This document shows positions 25,195 to 34,858 of a stretch of DNA of 60,679 bases, in pieces. This DNA is from Bacteroidota bacterium (GTDB lineage Bacteria > Bacteroidota > Bacteroidia > Chitinophagales > Chitinophagaceae): the NCBI GenBank assembly GCA_018268055.1, contig JAFDXF010000059.1:1-60679 (forward strand), written 5' to 3'. The notes under the pieces are model-generated. The model searched no databases. It was not told the DNA's origin and was given only the letters and a program-made list of their open reading frames with translations. The first letter of the stretch is position 1. The number at the start of each line of letters is the position of its first letter. A program made the translations under genes and the position numbers.

Positions 25195-26427
25195 TTACAA
25201 TGCAGACGCTGCAATATGTTTCGCTGCAACCCATCCTCCTGTCCATGCATTTTGAAAATTATAACCACCGGTAATACCGTCCACATCTATTATCTCTCCG
25301 GCAAAGTATAAATGAGACACTTTCTTACTCATCATTGTTTGTGGATCTATTTCATTTAGTTTAATACCTCCTGCTGTTACAAATTCTTCTTTGAATGTTG
25401 TCTTACCTTGCACAGGTAGTTCATAATGACACAGATTTTTTACTAATTTGTTTTGAATGGTAGCAGGTAAATCAGCCCATCGCATTGTCGGCTGCACTCC
25501 GGATTCAAAACACAAAAAATCCCAAAGCCTTGCAGGCAATTGAAACAATGGTTTAGAAATTATTTTCTGCGAAGCATATTCTATTCTTATCTGTTGTAAA
25601 AAAGTTGGCAACGAGTTTTCATTATATTCAGGAAGCCAATTTACAATTACGGTGCAATGATAATTTTTTGATGCTAAATCTTTTGCAGCCCATGCGCTTA
25701 GTTTGAGCGTAGCAGGGCCACTTACGCCCCAATGTGTTATAAGCAAAGGTCCTGATTGATTCAGTTTTGTCCCTGCAAGTTTTATGTTCACTTGTGCTAT
25801 GCTTATGCCCATTAATTTGGTTAATGGATGATTGGGTAAATTAAAAGTGAATAATGAAGGAACTGGTTCTTCTATTGTATGTCCCATATCTCGCAACCAA
25901 TTAAACATAGAAGACTTTGGAAACCCTCCTGCGGCTACACACAGAAAATCTGTTCTTAGTAGTTCACTATTAGAACAAGTAATTTCAAAACCTGAACTTA
26001 TTGCTTTTACTCCTTTCACTTCTCTGTTCATTAAAATTTCAACCTTGTATTGATTTGCTTCTTTCAATAAGCAGTCTATCACTGTTTGCGATGAATTAGT
26101 AGCCGGAAACATTCTCCCATCTGCTTCTGCTCTTGATGCTACTCCTCTTTCTTCAAACCATTTTATAGTATCTGTAGTAAAAAACAGATGAAATGATTTT
26201 TTTAAAAAATTGGTGCCCCGAGGGTATTGTTTTGCCATTTCATTTATATCAAAACAAGCATTCGTCAAATTGCAGCGTCCACCACCACTCACTTTCACTT
26301 TGGAAAGCAGCTTCATTGTTTTTTCCAATAATAGCACTTGCAAATCCGGGCACATTCGTGCTGCATTAACTGCGCAAAAAAAACCAGCTGCGCCACCACC
26401 AATTACGATAAGTTTTTTTCTTCCCAT
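25195..26427 (-). CDS. HI0933/YhiN family FAD-dependent oxidoreductase
   Basis: 410 residues from the ATG at 26427; a further upstream ATG adds 10 residues and has no better context. The N-terminal Rossmann loop KKLIVIGGGAAGFFCAVNAAR binds FAD, followed by the family's signature KLLSKVKVSGGGRCNLTN. The C-terminus ends in LYFAGEIIDVDGITGGYNFQNAWTGGWVAA, also diagnostic of the HI0933-like (PF03486) flavoproteins. The biochemical role of this widespread family is still unclear. It is first in a two-gene minus-strand unit with the acyltransferase, and divergent from the papain-like gene at 26490. Confidence 0.93.
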   Translation of the reverse strand: MGRKKLIVIGGGAAGFFCAVNAARMCPDLQVLLLEKTMKLLSKVKVSGGGRCNLTNACFDINEMAKQYPRGTNFLKKSFHLFFTTDTIKWFEERGVASRAEADGRMFPATNSSQTVIDCLLKEANQYKVEILMNREVKGVKAISSGFEITCSNSELLRTDFLCVAAGGFPKSSMFNWLRDMGHTIEEPVPSLFTFNLPNHPLTKLMGISIAQVNIKLAGTKLNQSGPLLITHWGVSGPATLKLSAWAAKDLASKNYHCTVIVNWLPEYNENSLPTFLQQIRIEYASQKIISKPLFQLPARLWDFLCFESGVQPTMRWADLPATIQNKLVKNLCHYELPVQGKTTFKEEFVTAGGIKLNEIDPQTMMSKKVSHLYFAGEIIDVDGITGGYNFQNAWTGGWVAAKHIAASAL

Positions 26428-26489
26428 TTTGAATGTGTGATAAAAAATCTCAAACAAAGAACGCTAAAATTTATTAAGTTCGCTTTGCA

Positions 26490-27080
26490 ATGGCAGAAGA
26501 AATATCCAAAAAGCAAATTAAAACTCTACCTTTAGTTTCTTATAAGAAAATCAGGGATGAGCTAAAAACAGGACATATTTTTTTCAGTTCTGGCAGTTAT
26601 TTGTTCTCCGGCATTATACAGCGGCTAACAAAAAGCGCATGGAGCCATGTAGCAATAATTTATAAAGATGAGGAGCTAAAAAGAATAATGATTCTGGAAG
26701 CAGAGCCACGTATCGGAATCAGACTAATTCCACTTACTAAATACTTACACGATTACAAAGGAAAGAAGAAACCATACAAAGGTCAGATAGTGATGGCGAA
26801 ACTCAACTTTACTCCGGATCAAAAAGAGCTTAACAAAGCCATAAGTTTTGGATTGGATGAATTGACTCGCCCTTATGACAATTGGGAGATTGTACGCATT
26901 ATGACTCGCATATTGTTTAGAATCGGTAAGAAAGAAAAAAACAGAAGCTACATCTGCTCCGAATTGGTGGCAGACGCCTTTGCTAAAGCAGGAATCAAAT
27001 TTCCAAAAAAAGATACATATATCAGCCCCAAAGAAATATGGACAGACAGCAGATTAGAATTAATGTACCGATTGCTTTAG
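26490..27080 (+). CDS. YiiX/YebB-like permuted NlpC/P60-fold protein
   Basis: 196 residues. DELKTGHIFFSSGSYLFSGIIQRLTKSAWSHVAII holds the permuted-fold His (SHVAI), and RSYICSELVADAFAKAG holds the catalytic Cys (CSELV), the order expected for the C92/YiiX circularly permuted papain-like family. No signal peptide is seen, which argues for an intracellular role such as thioester/amide hydrolysis on lipids or peptides (inference). Its stop overlaps the convergent map gene by 4 bp. Confidence 0.85.
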   Translation: MAEEISKKQIKTLPLVSYKKIRDELKTGHIFFSSGSYLFSGIIQRLTKSAWSHVAIIYKDEELKRIMILEAEPRIGIRLIPLTKYLHDYKGKKKPYKGQIVMAKLNFTPDQKELNKAISFGLDELTRPYDNWEIVRIMTRILFRIGKKEKNRSYICSELVADAFAKAGIKFPKKDTYISPKEIWTDSRLELMYRLL

Positions 27081-27877
27081 GCACAGACGAATAACTCAGA
27101 ATTTAATTTTTCAGCTGCTTCAATTGGTTGATAATTTGAAAGAATGTCCGCTTTGTTTTTACGCACACACACATCGTGCTCAAAGTGTACAGAAGGCAAT
27201 CTGTCTTTTGTACGCACAGTCCAGCCATCACTTTCGGTATATACGTATCGGCTTCCAAGATTTATCATTGGTTCAATAGCAAGCACTAATCCTTCTTTCA
27301 ATTTCTTACCGCTACCGCGTTTGCCATAGTTTGGTACTTGTGGGTCTTCATGTAGATTTTTCCCAAGGCCGTGCCCCACAAGCTCTCGCACTACACCATA
27401 GCCGTGTTTGCCTTCCGTATGTTCTTGAATAGCATAAGCTATATCTCCGGTATAGTTGCCTGCAGTTGCCTTTTCAATTCCTTTATATAAAGATTCTTTT
27501 GTAACTTTAATTAATTGCTGTACTTCTTTTTCAGGCTCACCAATGGCAAATGTATAAGCATGATCGCCATGCCATCCATTAAGAATAACACCTACATCAA
27601 TAGAAACAATATCTTTTTCTTTCAGTTCTACCTTGCCTGGGAATCCATGTACGACAACATCATTTACAGAAATGCAAGAATGGAATGGATATCCATGATA
27701 ATTTAAGAAAGATGGAATAGCATGATGATCTCTGATATATTGATTTATCATTGCATCAATAGCAAGAGTGGTAATACCCGGCTTTAAAATTTTTGCGACT
27801 TCACTAAGTGTTTCACTAACCAATAGAGCGCTTTTACGCATCAATTCAATCTGCTCATTTGTTTTTAGAATCATCAT
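27077..27877 (-). CDS. map: Methionine aminopeptidase, type I
   Basis: 266 residues from the first of two consecutive ATG codons (27877, 27874). The open frame upstream runs back into the terminator and secY and is not used. Metal ligands are visible: VSIDVGVILNGWHGDHAYTF (two Asp), ELVGHGLGKNLHEDP (His), VLAIEPMINLG (Glu), and the last Glu near the C-terminus. It removes the initiator Met from nascent proteins. The position downstream of secY is the classical one, but the terminator at 27904-27924 and its own promoter suggest a separate transcript. Confidence 0.96.
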   Translation of the reverse strand: MMILKTNEQIELMRKSALLVSETLSEVAKILKPGITTLAIDAMINQYIRDHHAIPSFLNYHGYPFHSCISVNDVVVHGFPGKVELKEKDIVSIDVGVILNGWHGDHAYTFAIGEPEKEVQQLIKVTKESLYKGIEKATAGNYTGDIAYAIQEHTEGKHGYGVVRELVGHGLGKNLHEDPQVPNYGKRGSGKKLKEGLVLAIEPMINLGSRYVYTESDGWTVRTKDRLPSVHFEHDVCVRKNKADILSNYQPIEAAEKLNSELFVCA

Positions 27878-27883
27878 AAGCTG

Positions 27884-27913
27884 CAAATATCGTAATAAAA
27901 CAAAACCCTGCAA
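27884..27913 (-). promoter_or_regulatory. Promoter of map, nested in the secY terminator
   Basis: On the minus strand TTG (27911-27913), 19 bp, GATATTTG (27884-27891, one mismatch). The -33 TTG lies in the terminator loop. The start of transcription would be within a few bases of the map ATG, so the mRNA would be nearly leaderless. Confidence 0.4.
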
Positions 27914-27924
27914 CAAGCAGGGTT
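27904..27924 (-). terminator. Intrinsic terminator after secY
   Basis: AACCCTGC and GCAGGGTT form a perfect 8-bp stem with a 5-nt loop. On the minus strand the stem is followed by TTTTGTTTTATTA. It lies 30 bp after the secY stop and closes the ribosomal operon before map. Confidence 0.75.
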
Positions 27925-27953
27925 CGTTTAATCTTTTATAGAAAGAATTTGAA

Positions 27954-29291
27954 TTACATCTGAATAGCAGAGTTTGAATTTCTTCCCTGAATTCTACCAC
28001 TCTTCATCAATCCATCATATTGACGCATTAATAAATGAGTTTCAATTTGCTGTAAAGTATCTAAAATTACGGCCACCATAATCAATAGTGAAGTACCACC
28101 AAAGAATGTAGCGAATCCGGGCTGTACTCCAAAACGCTGTGCTATACCCGGAAGAATACCAATCAATGCTAATGCTAATGCACCAGGTAGTGTTATTCTA
28201 TCCATGATTACGCCGATATAATCCGTTGTTGGTTGTCCTGGTTTTACTCCTGGAATAAAACCATTGTTCTGTTTTAAATTTTCCGAAATCTGCTTCGGAT
28301 TAAAAATAAGTGCCGTATAAAGATAGGTGAATGCTATTACCACGATTGAATATATCAGCATATACCAGAAGTTGGTATGGTCTGTAATAGCTTTCATGAA
28401 TGCGCTTCCACCAGTATTAAAGTTTGCAAAAATAGTAGGGATGAAAATAATTGCTTGTGCAAAGATGATGGGCATTACACCTGAGCTATTCACTTTTAAA
28501 GGAAGAAACTGGCGTGCTCCACCAAACTGTCTGTTGCCTACAATTTGTTTTGCATAATTTACAGGTACTTTTCTTACACCTTGAATAATCAGTACGCAAC
28601 CCATTGTAATAGCAATGAAAATTGCAATTTCAATGATGAATAAAAGAATGTGACCGCTTGGTGTTGATTTAGATGAAAGCTCTTGTAAGAATGAATTAGG
28701 AAAACGAGCAAGGATACCAATCATGATGATTAATGAAGCGCCATTGCCCAAACCTTTGTCCGTAATCTTTTCACCAAGCCACATTACGAATAATGAACCT
28801 ACCGTAAGTAGAATAAGTGAACTGATGAAGAAGTAGCTAGCGAATGCAGGATTCATTGTCATATTACCCTGCATCATCATCTGATCCAAATATTTTACAT
28901 AAGCAGATGCTTGAACCAAAGTTACTACTACTGTAAGGTAGCGAGTATATTGATTAATTTTATTACGACCACTCTCTCCTTCTTTTTGCATTTTCTGGAA
29001 TGTAGGAACCAATACAGTAATCAACTGCATAAAGATAGATGCAGAGATATAAGGCATAATTCCCAAAGCCAAAATAGATGCATTATTAAATGCACCTCCT
29101 GAGAAAGAGTCAATAAGTCCTAATAAACCATTACCGCCGCCACCTGTTTTGATGCTGGTAGCATCAATACCCGGCAGTACGATATGTGCACCAATACGAT
29201 AAACCGCCACAAGCAGTATCGTGAAAAGAATTTTATTTCTTAGTTCATCAATGCTCCAGATATTTTTAAGAGTCTGTATTAATTTCTTCAC
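27954..29291 (-). CDS. secY: Preprotein translocase subunit SecY
   Basis: 445 residues with ten hydrophobic segments, the normal SecY layout. The N-terminus IWSIDELRNKILFTILLVAVYRIGAHIVLPGID, the plug region GGLLGLIDSFSGGAFNN and the C-terminal cytoplasmic loop with RVPVNYAKQ-like VRKVPVNYAKQIVG are typical. It forms the protein-conducting channel with SecE and SecG in the inner membrane. It is the last gene of the long ribosomal operon, 72 bp after rplO, and is followed by an intrinsic terminator. Confidence 0.98.
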   Translation of the reverse strand: MKKLIQTLKNIWSIDELRNKILFTILLVAVYRIGAHIVLPGIDATSIKTGGGGNGLLGLIDSFSGGAFNNASILALGIMPYISASIFMQLITVLVPTFQKMQKEGESGRNKINQYTRYLTVVVTLVQASAYVKYLDQMMMQGNMTMNPAFASYFFISSLILLTVGSLFVMWLGEKITDKGLGNGASLIIMIGILARFPNSFLQELSSKSTPSGHILLFIIEIAIFIAITMGCVLIIQGVRKVPVNYAKQIVGNRQFGGARQFLPLKVNSSGVMPIIFAQAIIFIPTIFANFNTGGSAFMKAITDHTNFWYMLIYSIVVIAFTYLYTALIFNPKQISENLKQNNGFIPGVKPGQPTTDYIGVIMDRITLPGALALALIGILPGIAQRFGVQPGFATFFGGTSLLIMVAVILDTLQQIETHLLMRQYDGLMKSGRIQGRNSNSAIQM

Positions 29292-29363
29292 GGGGATTAA
29301 ATAATTTAATGCTGTTAAAATATAAAAGACGCATATTATATGCGCCGTTGCAATTTAGCGATT

Positions 29364-29813
29364 TTACTTAACAACCTCCACCGTTCCACCGGCAGCTTCA
29401 ATTGCCGATTTTGCTTTATCGCTTACCGCATTTACTTTAAAGTTGAATTTTCCTTTCAATTCTCCGTTTGCAAGGATTTTTACTTTATCAGTGCGGCTGA
29501 TTAAACCATTAGCATACAAGTTCTCCATTGAAAAATCGGTAATACCATACTTTTCATTTAATTGGTCAATCTGTCCAATATTGAAAACTTTATACTCTAC
29601 GCGGTGAATGTTATTAAAGCCTCTTTTAGGAAGACGGCGTTGAATTGGCATCTGACCACCTTCATGTGCCATTTTACTTTTATAACCGGCACGGCTTTGT
29701 CCACCTTTTGTACCTTTTGTAGATGTACCTCCGTGGCCTGAACCGTCACCACGTCCAATTCTTTTTGTTTTGTGTGTAGCGCCTTTTGCAGGTCTTAAAC
29801 TGTGTAGTTTCAT
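29364..29813 (-). CDS. rplO: 50S ribosomal protein L15
   Basis: 149 residues with the glycine-rich N-terminus typical of L15 (RIGRGDGSGHGGTSTKGTKG) that threads into 23S rRNA, then QMPIQRRLPKRGFNN. The C-terminus has the family's KVNAVSDKAKSAIEAAGGTVEVV. It assembles late into the large subunit. The 85-bp gap before it (after rpmD) holds a GC-rich hairpin. Confidence 0.98.
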   Translation of the reverse strand: MKLHSLRPAKGATHKTKRIGRGDGSGHGGTSTKGTKGGQSRAGYKSKMAHEGGQMPIQRRLPKRGFNNIHRVEYKVFNIGQIDQLNEKYGITDFSMENLYANGLISRTDKVKILANGELKGKFNFKVNAVSDKAKSAIEAAGGTVEVVK

Positions 29814-29831
29814 ATTGCTTTTATTTTTTAC

Positions 29832-29863
29832 TTAACGCCCCAAAAGCGTCGGGGCTCGCTTAA
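29832..29863 (-). promoter_or_regulatory. Hairpin in the rpmD-rplO gap
   Basis: GCCCC (29837-29841) and GGGGC (29851-29855), extended by TTAA/TTAA-like flanks, can form an imperfect stem on the minus strand. It lies in an otherwise AT-rich gap. It is not followed by a proper U run, so a processing or partial-termination role is more likely than full termination. Confidence 0.25.
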
Positions 29864-29898
29864 AAATATTTTTGAACTATTTGTTTTACAACAAATGA

Positions 29899-30081
29899 TT
29901 ATTTAGCCTCCTCTACTTTTACCATGTGGGTTACTTTACGTATCATACCCAACACTTGAGGTGTTGCTTCCAATTCTTTTGAAGAATTAGTTTTATTTAG
30001 ACCCAAAGCCTTTAAAGTCAGTTTTTGACGTTCAGGACGATCAATTGGGCTTTTTATTAAGGTAACTTTTATCTTTTTCAT
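29899..30081 (-). CDS. rpmD: 50S ribosomal protein L30
   Basis: 60 residues, the bacterial length. KKIKVTLIKSPIDRPERQKLTLKALGLNKTNSS is the normal L30 core, with VLGMIRKVTHMVKV at the C-terminus. It lies between rpsE (30-bp gap) and rplO, as in the standard spc operon. Confidence 0.97.
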   Translation of the reverse strand: MKKIKVTLIKSPIDRPERQKLTLKALGLNKTNSSKELEATPQVLGMIRKVTHMVKVEEAK

Positions 30082-30111
30082 TATTCCAAAGTTTAATTGC
30101 TTGTAGCAATA

Positions 30112-30630
30112 TTATCCATTAAATACTTTCTTCAAACCGATAGATCTTGTTTTCGCAACTGTGATAGGCTCACGCAATAAAGCCAAAGCTTTGAAAGTTG
30201 CTTTTACCACGTTGTGTGGATTTGCAGAGCCAAGTGATTTTGCCAATACGTCTGTCAAACCTGCACTCTCTAATACAGCACGCATAGAGCCTCCGGCAAT
30301 TACACCAGTACCATGTGCAGCAGGCTTAATCAATACTTTAGCAGCACCTTCTTTTGCCCATTGGTCGTGTGGGATAGTTCCTTTCATTACCGGAACTTTA
30401 ATCAGGTTTTTCTTAGCATCTTCAATGCCTTTGGTAATTGCTTCTTGTACTTCTTTTGCTTTACCTAAGCCATGTCCTACTACGCCATTTTCATTTCCTA
30501 CTACTACCAATGCAGAGAAACTGAAAGCACGACCGCCTTTGGTTGTTTTTACAACACGATTGATTGCAACCACTTTATCTTTCAATTCAAGGTCGCCGGC
30601 TTTTACTCTGTTTACGTTAAACTTTGCCAT
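30112..30630 (-). CDS. rpsE: 30S ribosomal protein S5
   Basis: 172 residues. The N-terminal double-stranded RNA-binding part has [29 protein letters not shown], and the C-terminal part has the [26 protein letters not shown] segment typical of S5. It takes part in decoding accuracy and in the mRNA entry channel. It sits between rplR and rpmD with short gaps. Confidence 0.98.
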   Translation of the reverse strand: MAKFNVNRVKAGDLELKDKVVAINRVVKTTKGGRAFSFSALVVVGNENGVVGHGLGKAKEVQEAITKGIEDAKKNLIKVPVMKGTIPHDQWAKEGAAKVLIKPAAHGTGVIAGGSMRAVLESAGLTDVLAKSLGSANPHNVVKATFKALALLREPITVAKTRSIGLKKVFNG

Positions 30631-30654
30631 TTTATTAATTGACTGTTTTGAATA

Positions 30655-31014
30655 TTAAAATTTAAGACCACCTTCTCTTGCACCATCGGCCAATGACTTA
30701 ACACGGCCATGATACAAATATCCACCACGATCAAACACAACTTCTGTAAGACCAAGTTCTGCAGCTTTGCGAGCAATTGCCGTTCCAACCAATTTGCTTT
30801 TATCTGCTTTACTTCCGCTTTGCGCTTTAATGTCTTTATCTTTTGAAGAAGCAGATGCAATCGTAGTACCATTTGTGTCATCAATTATTTGAGCATAAAT
30901 GTCCGTATTGCTTCTGAAAACCGACAAACGAGGTCTCGTTGCAGTTCCGCTTACATTCTTGCGAATACCGTAGTGTATTCTTGTTCTTCTTGCTGATTTA
31001 GTTTGTGCGTTCAT
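30655..31014 (-). CDS. rplR: 50S ribosomal protein L18
   Basis: 119 residues. The N-terminus [38 protein letters not shown] and the C-terminus [26 protein letters not shown] are diagnostic of L18, the 5S rRNA-binding protein. Gaps are 47 bp to rplF and 24 bp to rpsE. Confidence 0.98.
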   Translation of the reverse strand: MNAQTKSARRTRIHYGIRKNVSGTATRPRLSVFRSNTDIYAQIIDDTNGTTIASASSKDKDIKAQSGSKADKSKLVGTAIARKAAELGLTEVVFDRGGYLYHGRVKSLADGAREGGLKF

Positions 31015-31061
31015 CTCTTTTATTTTTATCCTGATACTGCCAGGATTATTTCATTTTTTTA

Positions 31062-31616
31062 TTATTTACCGGCTGTTTTACCTGCTTTCTTCCTTACTAC
31101 TTCACCTACATAGCGAATACCTTTTCCTTTGTATGGCTCTGGCTTACGTAAGCTACGCAATTTAGCAGCTACCTGTCCGATCAATTGTTTATCAATTCCT
31201 TCTAATGTAATAATTGGATTTTGTCCTTTCTCTTGCTGCGTTGCAACTTTAATTTCTTTCGGAACTTCAAAAATGATATTATGAGAAAAACCGATTGACA
31301 AGTCAAGTAAATTACCTTGGTTAGCTGCTTTGAAACCCACACCAATTAACTCAAGTTTTCTTTCATAACCATCAGTTACACCTTTTACCATGTTGGCAAC
31401 AAGTGCTCTGTATAGCCCGTGCAATGCACGATGACGAATTTGATCTGTTGGGCGATTGATAGAAATATGACCATCTTTTACTTCTACAGTAATATCACGA
31501 TCTATTTCTTGCTTTAATTCACCTTTCTTTCCTTTTACAGTAATGACATTGTCTTTACCGACATTGATAGTAACTCCTTCAGGAACTGTGATTGTTTTTT
31601 TACCTATACGAGACAT
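31062..31616 (-). CDS. rplF: 50S ribosomal protein L6
   Basis: 184 residues with the two repeated L6 folds. SRIGKKTITVPEGVTINVGKDNVITVKGKKGEL is the N-terminal repeat and PEPYKGKGIRYVGEVVRKKAGK the conserved C-terminal rRNA-binding end. A 102-bp gap, longer than most in this operon, separates it from rpsH. Confidence 0.98.
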   Translation of the reverse strand: MSRIGKKTITVPEGVTINVGKDNVITVKGKKGELKQEIDRDITVEVKDGHISINRPTDQIRHRALHGLYRALVANMVKGVTDGYERKLELIGVGFKAANQGNLLDLSIGFSHNIIFEVPKEIKVATQQEKGQNPIITLEGIDKQLIGQVAAKLRSLRKPEPYKGKGIRYVGEVVRKKAGKTAGK

Positions 31617-31718
31617 TGTTATCTTTTTTTATTTTTATTAAATGTTATCAACCGGTCAGCCTATATAGGTTCGGCTTAATGTATTGACAACGTTTTATTT
31701 CATTGATTGGCTCAACGA

Positions 31719-32117
31719 TTAATATACATAGCAAAGAACTTCTCCACCAATGTTATTAGCCTTGGCTTCTTTATCAGTCATTACTCCTTTTGAAGTAGAA
31801 ACGATGGCCACGCCCATACCATTTTTCACACGTTGAAATTCGGAAGGCTTTGCATACTGACGCAAACCCGGACGGCTTACTCTTTCCATACTATGAATAG
31901 CAGGTTGCTTTGTATTTGGATCATATTTCAAAGCGATTTTAATTACGCCTTGTTTGCTATCCTCTTCAAATTTATACTTCAGGATATAGCCTTGTTTGTA
32001 AAATATTTCCGTGATACGCTTCTTTAAATTAGAAGCAGGAATATCTACCACACGATGGCCTGCCATTTGAGCATTCCGGATTCTAGTCAGGAAATCTGCT
32101 ATAGGATCTGTTACCAT
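31719..32117 (-). CDS. rpsH: 30S ribosomal protein S8
   Basis: 132 residues. TDPIADFLTRIRNAQMAGH at the N-terminus and GMGVAIVSTSKGVMTDKEAKANNIGGEVLCYVY at the C-terminus are S8 hallmarks. It binds the central domain of 16S rRNA. In enterobacteria S8 is also the spc operon repressor; whether that holds here is unknown. Confidence 0.98.
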   Translation of the reverse strand: MVTDPIADFLTRIRNAQMAGHRVVDIPASNLKKRITEIFYKQGYILKYKFEEDSKQGVIKIALKYDPNTKQPAIHSMERVSRPGLRQYAKPSEFQRVKNGMGVAIVSTSKGVMTDKEAKANNIGGEVLCYVY

Positions 32118-32164
32118 AAATTATTTTAATTAGATCAGTTTTTAATTTTATTTACTCTACTCTC

Positions 32165-32434
32165 TTACCAGCTTGCTTTTTTAAGTCCTGGTATTTTGCC
32201 ATTCAGCGCCATATCGCGAAGAGCTACCCTTGAAATACCAAAGTATCTCACATACCCTTTTGGACGGCCGGTAAGTTGACAACGATTCTTCAAACGTACT
32301 TTAGAACCATTTTTTGCCATTTCATCCAATGCTTTCCAGTCACCCGCTTTTTTCAATTCTGCTCTTTTAGCAGCATCTTTGGCGACCAATTTTTCTCTTT
32401 TTACCTGGCGGGCTTTTACTGATGTTTTTGCCAT
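32165..32434 (-). CDS. rpsN: 30S ribosomal protein S14 (zinc-independent form)
   Basis: 89 residues. The C-terminal [40 protein letters not shown] is typical. Only one Cys is present, so the CxxC-x-CxxC zinc ribbon of the short S14 type is missing and this is the longer zinc-independent form. It lies between rplE (20-bp gap) and rpsH. Confidence 0.97.
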   Translation of the reverse strand: MAKTSVKARQVKREKLVAKDAAKRAELKKAGDWKALDEMAKNGSKVRLKNRCQLTGRPKGYVRYFGISRVALRDMALNGKIPGLKKASW

Positions 32435-32454
32435 ATCTTTTTATCCTTTTAAGA

Positions 32455-33024
32455 TTAATTATTTTTTGCGTTTTTAAACGGCATACCTAACTCTCTCAAC
32501 AACTCATAAGCTTCTTCGTCACTATTTGCAGTTGTAACAAAAGTGATATCCAAACCGGTAATTTTATTTACTTTATCAATATCAATCTCAGGGAAGATGA
32601 TTTGCTCTGTTACACCCAGTGTATAGTTACCACGGCCATCAAAAGATTTATCATTGATCCCTTTGAAGTCACGTACACGAGGCAATGCAACAGAAATCAA
32701 TCTGTCTAAAAATTCAAACATTTTATCGCCACGTAAAGTCACTCTTGCACCGATTGGCATGCTTTTACGCAATTTAAAATTGGAGATGTCTTTCTTAGAC
32801 AAAGTAGCGACCGCTTTTTGACCTGAAATCGTTGTCAGTTCATCTAAAGCGATATCTACTAATTTTTTATCAGAAGCAGCCCCGTTTACGCCACGGTTCA
32901 AACATATTTTCTCCAGCTTAGGAGCTTGCATTACTGTTTTGTAACTGAATTTTTTTACCAATGCAGGAACCACGTCATTTTTGTATTTGGTGGCCAGTCT
33001 TGGAACGTATGTTTTAGTACTCAT
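32455..33024 (-). CDS. rplE: 50S ribosomal protein L5
   Basis: 189 residues. The segment [39 protein letters not shown], the [32 protein letters not shown] core and [17 protein letters not shown] identify L5, the 5S rRNA-binding protein of the central protuberance. Standard position between rplX and rpsN. Confidence 0.98.
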   Translation of the reverse strand: MSTKTYVPRLATKYKNDVVPALVKKFSYKTVMQAPKLEKICLNRGVNGAASDKKLVDIALDELTTISGQKAVATLSKKDISNFKLRKSMPIGARVTLRGDKMFEFLDRLISVALPRVRDFKGINDKSFDGRGNYTLGVTEQIIFPEIDIDKVNKITGLDITFVTTANSDEEAYELLRELGMPFKNAKNN

Positions 33025-33060
33025 AATATTCTTTTTTTTTAACTACCGGAAATAAGGCAA

Positions 33061-33411
33061 TTAAATTTTACTTCCTGATTTCTTTAATACTCTTACACTC
33101 TTACCATTTTCTCTAACTCTCTTCACTTTTGAAGGTGTTTTAGATGTAGCATCCCAAAGCATTACATTGCTGATATGAATTGGCGCTTCTTTCTTTACGA
33201 TACCACCTTTAGTATTCTGTGCTGAAGGCTTTGTGTGTTTGGTAATAATATTTACACCTTCTACAACCACTTTAGCGCTATCTACCAATACCTTTTTAAC
33301 AATTCTTGGTTTGGTTAAACTTTTATCATCACCGGCAATCACTACTACGTTATCGCCTTTTTTGATGTTAAACTTGGGTTTGAATCTTGTATTCTTCATT
33401 GTTTTATTCAT
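33061..33411 (-). CDS. rplX: 50S ribosomal protein L24
   Basis: 116 residues with the KOW motif near the N-terminus (KFNIKKGDNVVVIAGDDKSLTKPRIVKKVL) followed by VEGVNIITKHTKPSAQNTKGGIVKKEAPIHISNVML. It starts assembly of the large subunit. A second in-frame ATG four codons later (33399) would give a more usual N-terminus, so the start is uncertain. Confidence 0.97.
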   Translation of the reverse strand: MNKTMKNTRFKPKFNIKKGDNVVVIAGDDKSLTKPRIVKKVLVDSAKVVVEGVNIITKHTKPSAQNTKGGIVKKEAPIHISNVMLWDATSKTPSKVKRVRENGKSVRVLKKSGSKI

Positions 33412-33431
33412 TATTGAGCAAAGCCCATTTA

Positions 33432-33800
33432 TTATAATACTTCTGGTGCCAGTGAAATAATTTTCATATATCCTTTATCACGCAATTCTCTGGCAACTGG
33501 TCCGAATATGCGGGTACCTCTTGGCTCATCTGCTTGATTGAGGATTACTACAGCATTGTCATCAAAGCGTATGTAAGAACCGTCTTTACGACGAAGCTTG
33601 TGTGTAGTACGAACGATTACTGCTTTTGCAACAGTACCTTTTTTGATACCACCTGCTGGGATTGCATCTTTTACCGTTACTACGATTTTATCACCGATAC
33701 CTGCGTAACGTTGTCCGCTATTGCCCAATACACGGATGCAAAGCACTTCTTTTGCTCCACTGTTATCCGCTACATTTAACCGGCTTTCTTGCTGAATCAT
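33432..33800 (-). CDS. rplN: 50S ribosomal protein L14
   Basis: 122 residues, the universal length. [25 protein letters not shown] at the start and [28 protein letters not shown] at the end are the L14 signatures. It is part of the intersubunit bridge near the factor-binding site. A 99-bp gap separates it from rpsQ. Confidence 0.98.
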   Translation of the reverse strand: MIQQESRLNVADNSGAKEVLCIRVLGNSGQRYAGIGDKIVVTVKDAIPAGGIKKGTVAKAVIVRTTHKLRRKDGSYIRFDDNAVVILNQADEPRGTRIFGPVARELRDKGYMKIISLAPEVL

Positions 33801-33899
33801 CTTATTTAATCTTTAAGCTCTTAGCTTTTTGCTGCGAGCAGTTTAAACATTTATTAATTACTTCTGAGCTTTGCATTTGATGCATTGCCGTAAGTTTTA

Positions 33900-34154
33900 T
33901 TACTTCACTTTCTCAACTACTTCCACCAGTCTCCAACGCTTTGTTTTGCTCAGTGGACGAGTTTCCATAATCTTAACTACATCACCAATGCTGCATTCAC
34001 TTTTTTCATCATGTGCATGCAATTTGGTTGTTTTCTTTACGAATTTACCATAGATAGGGTGCTTCACTTTTCTTTCAATGGCTACTGTAATAGTCTTAGT
34101 CATTTTATTGCTGGTTACAGTCCCAATCTTGGTCTTTCTTAAATTTCTTTCCAT
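33900..34154 (-). CDS. rpsQ: 30S ribosomal protein S17
   Basis: 84 residues. [45 protein letters not shown] is the S17 OB-fold core and [26 protein letters not shown] the conserved end. It is an early 16S rRNA-binding protein. It lies 13 bp after rpmC. Confidence 0.98.
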   Translation of the reverse strand: MERNLRKTKIGTVTSNKMTKTITVAIERKVKHPIYGKFVKKTTKLHAHDEKSECSIGDVVKIMETRPLSKTKRWRLVEVVEKVK

Positions 34155-34167
34155 TGTATAAGCTTTA

Positions 34168-34377
34168 TTATGCTTGCTGTTGTTTTAACTTCAATTCAGT
34201 TTTCAGGCGTGCAATATCCTTGCGAAGCCCACGAATGCTCATTGGATTTTCCAATGGGGAAATAGCATGAGCAAATTCCAATTTTTTCAGGCGTAACTTG
34301 TCTTCTTCAAGTCTCACCTTCAGATCCTGCTCATTCATTCCGTGAATACTTTTTACAAAGTCTGATTTCTTTGACAT
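34168..34377 (-). CDS. rpmC: 50S ribosomal protein L29
   Basis: 69 residues forming a helical hairpin, with the L29 signature [24 protein letters not shown]. It sits near the peptide tunnel exit. Order rplP-rpmC-rpsQ is the standard one. Confidence 0.97.
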   Translation of the reverse strand: MSKKSDFVKSIHGMNEQDLKVRLEEDKLRLKKLEFAHAISPLENPMSIRGLRKDIARLKTELKLKQQQA

Positions 34378-34398
34378 TGTTCTTCGATTTATAATTTT

Positions 34399-34821
34399 TT
34401 ACGCAGTAACCAGGTCACGACGCATAATGAATTTTGTTTTTACCGGTAGTTTGCCTGCCGCAAGTGCCAAAGATGCACGAGCTACCTGCTCACTTACACC
34501 ATCTACTTCAAACAAGATACGTCCGGGCTTTACTACTGCAGCCCAAAACTCCAAGTTACCTTTACCCTTACCCATCCTTACCTCTGCAGGCTTGCGAGTA
34601 ATTGGCTTATCAGGAAATACACGTATCCATACATTACCTTCTCTTTTCATTTCACGGGTAAGAGCCTGACGGGCAGCTTCAATCTGACGATCGGTTAACC
34701 AATGTTGGTCTAATGATTTTAATGCATAAGATCCAAAAGATATAGTAGCTCCTCTTTTTGCATCGCCTTTCATACGGCCTTTCTGCATCTTCCTGTGTTT
34801 CGTTCTTTTCGGTTGTAACAT
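34399..34821 (-). CDS. rplP: 50S ribosomal protein L16
   Basis: 140 residues. [23 protein letters not shown] at the N-terminus and [26 protein letters not shown] in the middle are diagnostic. It contacts the A-site tRNA region. It lies between rpsC (37-bp gap) and rpmC. Confidence 0.98.
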   Translation of the reverse strand: MLQPKRTKHRKMQKGRMKGDAKRGATISFGSYALKSLDQHWLTDRQIEAARQALTREMKREGNVWIRVFPDKPITRKPAEVRMGKGKGNLEFWAAVVKPGRILFEVDGVSEQVARASLALAAGKLPVKTKFIMRRDLVTA

Positions 34822-34858
34822 CGTTTATGATTTCTCGTTACTTAATTCTGTTTAATTT

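Noticed and set aside
27878..28000. 41-residue N-terminal extension of methionine aminopeptidase
   Set aside because: It runs through the secY terminator and into the secY coding end; type I enzymes start at the MILK-type N-terminus.
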